Assembly: GCA_009746045.1 (NCBI GenBank)
Contig: RPFO01000380.1
Span: forward strand, 509,847-567,346
Reading direction: 5' to 3'
DNA length: 57,500 nt
From: Mesostigma viride
Taxonomy: Eukaryota > Streptophyta > Mesostigmatophyceae > Mesostigmatales > Mesostigmataceae
This document shows positions 36,091 to 45,077 of this stretch, piece by piece (position 1 is the stretch's first letter; the number at the start of each line of letters is the position of its first letter). The notes below the pieces were generated by a model that was not told the DNA's origin, searched no databases, and saw only the letters and a list, made by a program, of their open reading frames with translations. The position numbers were made by a program, and so were the translations under genes.

Positions 36091-39000
36091 TGTGTCTATA
36101 TTTTCTACAGGCGTGCAAGAGCATCGCCCGGCACGGTGCCACTTGGCATGGTGAGCACTGATCGCCTGGCAGGTGGCTGGCGGTTTTACTTCGCTGGCAG
36201 TGGTATACGCCACTGCTCAAGGCCAACTTAGGTGCATGGTGTTGGTCTTTTGTGTTCGCCCGGCGCCGCAGCCTGGTGTCAGTTGCCAGCCTCAGCACGC
36301 TAAAGTTTCTCACCCCACCGGCGTACGCCTTATGTATGGTAGCACATTTCACACCTCCGTCGAGGGGCGGTCTAAACACCACCTCACGGTTGGGGTGGGC
36401 AGCCTACGCACCCCATTATTATATAGTGCAGTCTACCTGAGCCGGAACGCCAGAAGTTCTTCGAGGACTTGCATAGCCTTGAGGGGGCCGCCACCCCGGC
36501 CCGCCACTTTTTGGTTATGCTGCTCAGTCGACGCCAACGCCACGCTCCCCGTGGGCACTGCTGGCACTGGTCGCTTTGTGCCTACATAGATGCCAGCACG
36601 GCTGCCGGCTAACGACAACACTCCGGCCCTGTTTTCTACCTTTTTGCGGGATAGCGGGATGGTTGCTGTCAACTGCCACTTCCAACGTCCCTCACAGGAC
36701 TTGGTCACTTTTCGGGGCCCTAACGGCCGGCCGTCAGGCCTGCATGTCTGGACTACGTGGTATCGGTGCACCATGGTCTGCTCTACGCCCGGTCTGGGGG
36801 AATCCTGAGGACTGGACGGACGCCGAGCGCGAGCGGGACCCGGGTGCCGACAGGAGTACCTGGCGGCCCTGGACGCCCGGGCGGACGTGGACGCGCTGGA
36901 CACGGGTGCTCCGCCAACGCAGCCATTTTTGCGGTTTTTGTGGCCCGTGCCCCCGGCCTGTTGCTGCATGGCGGCCCGGCACCTCAGTGCCGGTCATGCC
37001 CCGCCGCCGCCCCGGCCTGCTCTACCGCCAGGACCCCAAGGTCTTGGCCGCCCAGCACCGCCTCAAGCGTAACCGGGACCCGCTGCAGAAATTAACCGGT
37101 GCTTAAGGCCGCCCTTGCAGTGCAGGCCTACGAGAACGCTCAGGACGCAGAGGCCGCGGCCCGGCAGTGCATCGCGGATGCCAAGGCCTGCCAAGCTCGC
37201 AACCAGCCGGCAAGGACATGTGCATGGTACCACCTCGACCGGCTCGGCGGCCGGCCCGGGGCGGCAGCGCACCCCGGTGGAGCACACGGGGGACGGCATA
37301 TGGCGCCGGTAAGCCTTGACCGCTGGTTGGCCCACAATGTTTCCTTGACAGGTGGGGCTCGCGCCCCCCCCCCCGCCGCTTCACCCCGAGACCGGCCGCC
37401 CGTCTTGGTGTTGCAGGACCCCCGCCGCCGCCGCCGCCCCCCTCCTCCTCGGCCGCCTTGCAGGAGGGCTCATGCCTTGCCACCAACGACGTCGTCCACC
37501 GGCCTTCACTTTGAAGGAATTGGACGGAGCCCTTGCTAGCCTGCGGTACAACGCGGCGGTCGGTGCCGACCACCTTTCTGCTGAGCTGCTGAAGACCCCT
37601 CAGTGACCCGGCGGTGAGGGATCTTCTGCTGGCGTTCTGCAACCGTCACTGTTCTGCTCTAGCTGACGAGCCTCCGCATGCTGAGTGGCAGACGGGCATC
37701 CGCGTCATGCTGTACAAGGAGGGCTCTGCTGCTGACCCCGGTATAACTATCGGGGTGTCTGCCTGCAGAGCACCGCGCTGAAGGGCTTCATGCGCATGAT
37801 GCTGCACCGGCTTCGCGCCGCACTGGATCCACAGCTGCATGGGTGAGTCTCAGATCAGGGTTTCCGTCGTGGTCAGTCGGTAACACTGTCATGCATGGCC
37901 GGTTGATGGAGGAGGTGCGTCGCCTGTGCCCTGACAGTTTGCCGCCGGTCTTCATTTTTGTTGACTATATCAAGGCCTTTGACACGGTCCTCTGGGAGGC
38001 TCTTTAATTAAATTAAATTAAATTATAACATGCCTCCGTTGGGAGATCATGTTGGGAGGCTCTTTGGGCCATCCTAGCTCATGGACCGGGTACCACCAGC
38101 GTTTATTGCTGCCATTCGTCGACTGTATGAGGGCTCACAGGCAGTAGTGCGGACTGCATGCGGAAGGCCACCACCCCACCATTCCCCCTTCACCACGGGG
38201 TGTGGCAAGGTTGTGTCCTGTCCCCATACCTGTTCATTATTGTCGTGGATCATGGCATGCGCCGGGCACGTGCGCGCTTTACTGCTCTTAAGGGGTTTGA
38301 GCCCGGCTTGGACATGCATCCTTAACGAGCGCGAGCACGGCGGGGGGGCCACTGCCCTACCGCCTGGCCGACCTGATTTATGCGGACGATACCACCCTCA
38401 TCGCGCGCCCCGAGCACATTCAGACCTGGCTGGATCGACTGTCTGGGCTTGGAAGCAAGGGCGGTGGGGTTGGAGATTAGTGTCAAAACTGAGGCGATGG
38501 TGAAAGGGGCCTCCAGTCGCCCACCGCTGCCGCGCCTGCTGGACGGGACGGAGGTCCCGTTCCGTGACCACTTCAAACGGTAGGGGAGCATGCTCCCTGA
38601 CACCGCCGACGATGTGGACATCCGCATCGGCCTGGCCGGGGCCATGCAGGCTCCGTTCGCTCACCACCTACTGGCGCCCGAAGGGCCTGGGCGAGCACGT
38701 ACCGCAAGCTAGCGCATGCTCTTCAAGGTCCTCGTCCTCACGGTGCTCACGTATGGCCCCGAGGCGTGGACACTCACGGACACACTGGCAGCTAAGCAAG
38801 ACGGCACGGTTTACAGGATGCTCCGACAGGTCCTGAACGTAGAGTTTTCCAAGCGTAGGTCATTAGAGTCTTTGTATCAGGGTATGTATGCCTCGTACTT
38901 CGGACGAGATTAGGCAGCGTAGGATAGCATTTGTAGGACATCTTGCTCGCACCAGCCAGGTCGACACCGCCATTGGTCTGGCGGGCCCCCAGCGGCCGGC

Positions 39001-39434
39001 TTGGCCAACCATGCAGGGCGGCATATCTTGACTGACCTGCATGGCCTGGCCCCACCAAGGACATTCCCAGGAGGCTAGGTAAACCTGCCATGAACTATAC
39101 ACCCATGGAGAGTTGTTGGCCGACCTACTGGTCCCAGCCCAGTTTCAATACCGCATCCACTCTCTCTCCCTTCTTTGGACTGCCATGCAGAACAAGACGC
39201 GGTGGCAGAAGATTGTCAAGGCTCACACGCCAGCCCCTGTGGGCAAGCCCCCCCCCCCCCAAGAGAAAGGTGCGTTTTGCTGAGTAGTGTAGATAGGATT
39301 TTCTAGACTAGATAGCTTAGAGTTAGGTTCGTTCCGAATCGGATTACGCGGCTTCCTCCACTCCACCCATCCATCAAGGAATATGTGCTACATGATCTCC
39401 CAACGGAGGCATGTTATAATTTAATTTAATTTAA
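36091..39434 (+). mobile_element. LINE copy 2: degenerate endonuclease + reverse transcriptase element
   Basis: This is the longer of two copies. Broken frames at about 36430-36800 resemble an APE-type endonuclease (FFEDLHSLEGAATP, then DLVTFRGPNGRPSGL and DYVVSVHH in another frame). RT motifs follow (CLQSTALKGFMRMMLHRL at about 37760, GFRRGQ, FIFVDYIKAFDTVLWEAL, DLIYADDTTLIARPEHI), then the C-terminus ending HTPAPVGKPPPP and VRFAE at 39287. The 3' end has the CTCC-CAAC-GGAG hairpin (39391-39402) and (TTTAA)n. Endonuclease plus RT would nick DNA and copy the element RNA at the nick. The copy is inactive through frameshifts, a stop after FK at 38581, and an insertion at 38006-38053. Confidence 0.8.
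38006..38053 (-). mobile_element. 48-bp retroposon tail with 12-bp target duplication
   Basis: GGGAGGCTCTTT occurs at 37994-38005 and 38054-38065. Between them lies, in reverse orientation, only the last 48 bases of a retroposon: the CTCC-CAAC-GGAG hairpin followed by (TTTAA)n. It matches the 3' end of LINE copy 2 itself (39384-39431). It interrupts the RT gene right after the FVDYIKAFDTVLWEAL motif. Confidence 0.85.
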
Positions 39435-42400
39435 CCCGTGTTTTTTTACAACGCGATACATCGCGTTGTAGGGTTAGAACGCGATGTATCGCGTTGTAGT
39501 CTGACACGTGGCAAACCTATTAAACATGCGATTTTTGGTCTGAAACTTTCAACATAGGTCAGAAACATCTCATAGAATTCAAGAAAAAATCCTGGTATTT
39601 TTGGTATTTTTTTTGTGACAGCTGCAAACAAATATGTACCACTGAAATAAGGCATTTTCGCGGGACGAAGGTGAAGACGACGGTGATGGCGGCAGGTAGA
39701 TCTCGCCAGTTTTCGCGCAACTTTCAGTGGCTGTTGGGTAGCACGACCATGATGATGCGTTCAAAGGTTGATAATTAGGTTTCTACGAGTTTGTTGAGGT
39801 ACTGGGGCAAAGGAAACGTAGCTTTTTCCAGTTTCTCACCCAACTTTCATGCGGAAACCCTGGAAACCGGCATACATATTATTACGTCAAGACTCGGGTC
39901 TGCTGCGGCACCACTCAGACTTGGTATTTCCATGGTGTTTCGACTGGTTTATTCATTCCGAACGCCCGGACTCTCGGCTAAACCGAGATTTGTGCAGACT
40001 TTTATTGGGTAGCTCCGGACGGGCATGATGGTGCCTGCAAATAGCGTAAGGCGTGACCGTGGCTATTGCTACGGTATGCTGTATTTTCCTGGAAATTGCC
40101 TCTGCCACCGGCTCAATAGTGTTTGCAGGCGTAAGTATATCGTGTTTCTACCTAGTTTCTGCCAGTTTTCCACTTATTTCTACCGACCTCTGCCCAGCCT
40201 CTCTAAGACCGCCATCCTACTCGACGTTGCTTGCATGTCAGCCATAGCAGGTTGCAGTTGTGCAGTATTTAGGTGCTGTCTACGCCTCGCTTTATGACCT
40301 GTGCCTCCATCTCTAGGACATCAATCGCCTCATCTGCGCCGACGGCAGCTGGTGGCATAACATCAGCGTGCTGGACGGGTGCAACCGCGCTCACCTCCAA
40401 CACACCATCCTCAACTCCCTTCTTATGCGCTCTGACGGCGAGATCTGGGCTCCATCCATCTCCGCCTCCACACTCCGTTCCATCCTCACGGAAGCCTTTC
40501 AGCAGCACGTGACCCCCCTTGCTGCTGACGTCGCAGCAATGCATGGTCCACTGGCTGCTGAACTTCCTCACCTCACCGCCACCTCCACTGCCATTTCCGC
40601 CTCCACTGCCGACATCAAAGCCCAGCTCCTCGACCTCGACCAACGCCTTCAAGCCACCGCCAACGCCCTTGAGAGCTTGCATGACACCGCCGGCCTCACC
40701 GCCCAAGCGGTGAAGGACATCGCCGCCCAGCCGGCGCCTGCTGGCCCGGCCGGCGATGCTCCCTCCACCTGGGCGGATTTGCTTAAGCATCACACCACCT
40801 CCACCACCTCCACCATTTCACTCGGCACAACTCAAGCAACAAGCCCTCGACCTTCGCGAGGAAGCCGACATCGCCCGGCGCAGCCACAATGTCATCGTCA
40901 AGCACTTCACCCAGCCGGCAGGTGAGACCTCCACGAGCCTTCTTGAGGCATTTAAGCGCGCCATTTTGGCCCCCATGTTTCTCACTGGTGAGCTGGACAT
41001 GTCGGCTGTCCGCCTCCCCCGCGCGCGGGGGAAGGCTGGCCCGGCACCCGTGCTCCTCACCTTTAAGTACATGGCGGACATGCCGCAAGAAGCTCTCGGA
41101 GACTCGCTTCACGCTGGACGACGACTTGACCCTGGCCCAGCAACAGCGGCGACGTGAGCTATGGCCGACCTACCTTCAGCTCCGGCAGAGCGCAAGGGGG
41201 AATCCGGTATACTGGAGGGGGGCGGTCATCCACGTTGACCACAAGCCCTGGCAGCCCCCTCCTGCCACCTCAGACTAGGAATATATATACCAGTAGTGTA
41301 GATTAGTAAGGCTTAGCCTAGCATGTGGCCCACGCGCATGTGCGCCCATAATGGCCCCCATGGATGTTGCCTTCAGAATTTAGCCAAGCCATGCCTATAA
41401 TGGGACCCCCATGGATCTTGCATTAAGAATTTAGCCATGCCATGCCATGCAGAGAGATGCTCTCTGTCGAGAAGCCATGTCCTAGCTCTTGTATAGCCAA
41501 TGATGATGATCTTCCTCCCTCACAGGCGTGCTCCCCCCTTACCCGGGCATAGCGTGATAGACCATGAGGGTGCAGGTGCCCTGGTGCACCTAGAGCAGGG
41601 GTAGCTTACATTCCCACCCTTGCATGAAGTAGCCTAGAATGTATTAAAAGCCATATGCCCTTTCTCAGGGCTATGTGCTACATCTACTCCCAACGGAGTG
41701 ATGTTGATAATTAATTAATTAATTAATACGTCGTCAAGCCGTGCATATATCGTGAGGATTCGATGTTGATGGTTTATACTGCGTTGATTGTGCAAGAAGA
41801 TCAGCTAGGTGCCCATAATCATGGTGTATAATCATGTGTTGTTAGCATCTTGCCACCATTAGCTAGCATGCATTCCAGCGTCATCTTTGCCTGCATGTAA
41901 GCTCATGGATCACTCAACCTATCCAAGCCTTGCATTACACGTGCCTCTTTCTTTCAGTATTGCACGCGTTATGGAATGACAACCCAGCACCTCCGTTCCC
42001 ACGAGGCATGTGCTCAACACGTTGTGAGAGTGGATGATGCTTTGGCTATGGCTGCCTGATTCAGTCATATTAGGTCATCCAGTCATGATGTTTGATGCAT
42101 GTTTGATGCTGTATAACTTATACAACACCTATTTTCAACGTTTTGACCCTCCAAGCTCACTATGGCCCCGTTTATGGGGCTCGTGTCGTTGCGTACTGTT
42201 GTGAAGGGCTCTCATGTTTCCCACTGCGTTGTACTGCATTGTAATTGTGATGCTAATGAAAAATAGCTCCAGTGGCCCAATGGGCCTGAGTTTTGTTTCA
42301 CAGAGCCTGCATATGTTGCCCATAGCTCGTGCAAGAAGCCAGATTTTTTTCATGGAACATTTGTGAATAAGCACATGACTTGTGACCTAGGGTCAAGAAA

Positions 42401-42616
42401 TCGCGGTCATGGTCAGACCCCCCTGTATTCAAACCAGTGTATCTCTCTAATGAATAAGCATTTTGTAGGTCTGAGTAGCTCAAAAAATCCTTTGATTTAT
42501 GGGCTTTCAGGAAAGTATATACATGACCATGAAAAAAAAATTTCCGTAGGTGCTATATGCGTTCTAAAAAAAGCTTACAACGCGATATATCGCGTTCTAA
42601 TTTAAAAAAACACGGG
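39435..42616. mobile_element. TTAA-flanked inverted-repeat transposon (piggyBac-like ends), non-autonomous
   Basis: The ends are CCCGTGTTTTTTT (39435-39447) and its inverse AAAAAAACACGGG (42604-42616), each flanked by TTAA (39431-39434 and 42617-42620). TTAA target sites and ends beginning CCC are typical of piggyBac elements. Subterminal palindromes of the type ACAACGCGATRYATCGCGTTGT occur twice at the left (about 39449-39500) and once at the right (about 42577-42598), possibly transposase binding sites. No transposase gene is seen. The interior carries a nested ORF1-type retroposon ending at 41727; about 42060-42570 shows nothing recognisable. Confidence 0.7.
40318..41278 (+). pseudogene. 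ORF1-type protein of a diverged retroposon family
   Basis: It is related to the other ORF1-type genes but clearly diverged. The first part reads DINRLICADGSWWHNISVLD and continues through a coiled coil (DLDQRLQATANALESLHDTA). After a frameshift near 40810 it reads HFTQPAGETSTSLLEAFKRA, and after another near 41090 LDDDLTLAQQQRRRELWP and NPVYWRGAVIHVDHKPW before a stop at 41276. The shared order of GETSTSL, LLTF, LDDDL and YWRG motifs identifies the family. Its 3' non-coding end (about 41279-41727) has the ACTCC-CAAC-GGAGT hairpin and (TTAA)n, and matches the truncated insertion at 30091-30341. Confidence 0.7.
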
Positions 42617-43014
42617 TTAATTTAATGAACTGCAAAAATGGCATACATAACGCTTATTGACACGACACGTCAGAGTTGCGCAAATGGCAACGATCATGCT
42701 GAAACCCGATCGACATCCCTGTACAGCCTCAGAGGAGCACTGCCACAGATCAACCAAGAAATGACGAAACTGACAGGAACAATGACAAAAACAACAAAGA
42801 AAATGAAGTATGACCATAGAAGAATTGATCAAAGAGTTGCTGCTGTGACAATTTTACGCTGATAATGCGTTGCATCCCATGGCATCCTGTGCCACAAACT
42901 TATGTCGGCTGCCCTAATGTGCACTTCATCCATTCCGATCCATTCACTGATGCGCATGGTTGCCACCAGCTTGAAGACAGCATGCAGGCAACATAGAACC
43001 TTGCACTGAGGAGT
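42617..43014. other. Spacer between the transposon and the surface-protein gene
   Basis: A 75-codon frame at 42638 has no recognisable similarity and sits next to the transposon end; I do not call it a gene. Nothing else is visible. Confidence 0.4.
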
Positions 43015-43019
43015 TTACA
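43015..43019 (-). terminator. TGTAA polyadenylation signal of the surface-protein gene
   Basis: TGTAA on the - strand lies about 61-65 bases downstream of the stop codon at 43080. This is the standard chlorophyte poly(A) signal and implies a short 3' UTR. Confidence 0.6.
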
Positions 43020-43079
43020 GTAAAACTCGCTGCAGCAAGTACATAGTGTACACCAGGAGCGGGGGAGACTTTATAATGC

Positions 43080-45077
43080 TCAAATCGCCACGCGATATGA
43101 TTGAACGTCATACACAGCGGACGCGGCCAGCTGTGGAGCCCTCCTCCTCTGCCTTGCTGCGAGGATGATGAATACGAGCCCGAGGAGCCCCACACCTGCG
43201 ATGGCCGCGACGATGACAAGTGGCAGTGTCCAGTCGTACCGCTTGGCCTCAGCCGTGGCCGCGCTGCTGCCCCCAGGTGGCGGGGCCACGCCCTCAGGGG
43301 ACTCCCCGATTCCACCACCACCGGCCGGAGGCGGCGAGGGCATGTTCACCGATGGGGCAAGCGGCGGTGGCGGGCGCAGCGGCGGTGGCGGTGGGATGAG
43401 GCTGGCTGGATCCACAAAGATGAGCGGCACGCACGTCATCGTGTCCTGTCGCAAGTACCACCCGACCCTGCACGACCCGCAGTCAGCCCCCGTGTAGCCC
43501 GCATAGCATTCGCACGCGCCGCTCCCGCGGAGGCACTTGCCATGCCCGCCGCACTCGAGGCTGCTGTGCGTGGGCGCGGGGCACGAGTAGAGCAGCAGCG
43601 GGCAGTCGTCCTTGCAGCAGCCCGTGCTCTGGCCCGCCACGCAGCGCTCGCCCACCTCGCATTGCTTGTTCTCGCACACGCCACTCGCGCGCACGTCGTA
43701 CACGTCGAGCACCCGCACCGCCGCCTGGTCCGTCACGGCCACCGGGTCCTGCCGCCAGCGGAAGAGCGCCTCGATCACCTGCTCCATTGTAACGCCCAGC
43801 AACCCGCTGCCGACCGGCGGGGGCATGACTGAGAAGTCGACCACGATGACCACGCGCCCACCCACGTCAAAGGCAAACACGTCGTGGACGACGATGTATG
43901 ATGAATTGTAGCCGCCCAGCGCGGCCGAGAGCAGGGACTTGAACGTTTCCTCGAACGCGGCACGCTCGGGTCCGGCGGGCTGGTTGAGCGCCAACGACCC
44001 GTTCTCAGCCCACGATATCTGCGCCGACAGGCGCACGCCGCACGTGTCGCCTGTGCCGTCGCACACGCCGCACGCATCCATCTTGCCGCTGGCGCAGCAC
44101 ACGCCCGCCGCGTCCAGTGGGCCCGCGCAGCAGTGGGACAGGCCGTCGGTGGTGGTCGACGGGCCATCACACACGCCGCACGCATCCAGCTGGCCACTCT
44201 CGCAGCACAGGCCACGGCGGTCGCGCACCGCACCCACCGAGGCACAGCATTGGCCCGTGATGTCGACCGTGCTGGGGCAGCAGCCGCCATTGCGGTCCGC
44301 CTCGGTGCTGCAGTTCTTGCCCGCAAACTGGCAGAAGCTGCCGCTGAAGCTGGCGGCGCACACGCATGCGCCGTCCTGGCACGTCCCGCGGCCCGAGCAG
44401 CCCTGGCCCACACAAAAGCTGCACGGCTGCGTGTTGCACTCCATCTCAACGGCGGGCCGGTCGGGCCCACACACTGCCTCTGCGCTCAGCTCCGGCACAG
44501 GGACGCCATTGGACGTGCAGGTGACGTCGCGCGTGACCAGGCCGCCGCCGCAGGTCTCAGAGCAGGCGCTCCAGGGGGTCACCTCCCAGCGGTCCAGTGT
44601 GCACGGCTGGGAGAAGCACACGCGGAAGTCCGCCGGCCGGACGCCAGCGCACAGGCCATCCGGCAGCTCCATGATGCTGCCGTCATCCGAGTGGGCGAGG
44701 CAGGCGACCTCACGCGTCGAGTTGCCGCCGCCACATGCCACCGTGCAGGGGCTCCAGGGGCCCGTGGACCATTGGATTGCGCTGCACTCACAAGGCGCCA
44801 GGTTGCAGGCCTCCAGCGTGGCTGGCCGGGCGCCGGTGCACAGGGAGGCGTCAGAGGAGATCTGGCCCTGGCTGCTGACGCACGCCACCACGCGCGTGCG
44901 CTGGCCGCCGCCGCATGACTGGCTGCAGCTGGTCCAGTTGCCCACTTGGTAGAACCAGGTGGGGCAGGGGTCAGTGTTGCAGGCCTGCTGGCTCGCAGGC
45001 CGCGTCAAGCCGAGCGTGGTGCACTCACTCTCTGCGACGGCTGACTTGTCGGCGTAGCCGCAGTACACTTGGCGCAG
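43080..45077 (-). other. Terminal exon: thrombospondin repeats, Cys-rich/EGF modules, transmembrane anchor
   Basis: Three full thrombospondin type-1 repeats (WTSCSQSCGGG, WSPCTVACGGG, WSACSETCGGG) follow the one split by the intron. Next come an EGF-like loop (CVGQGCSGRGTCQDGACVC) and two Cys-rich units sharing DACGVCDG, a motif also seen in the ADAMTS cysteine-rich region. An approximately 130-residue domain with VVHDVFAFDVGGRVVIVVDF follows, then EGF-like CGGHGKCLRGSGACECYAGY and a Pro-rich stalk. The membrane helix PLVIVAAIAGVGLLGLVFII is followed by basic residues (RQRRR) and ends in a short cytoplasmic tail. The helix maps to about 43158-43232. Confidence 0.8.
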
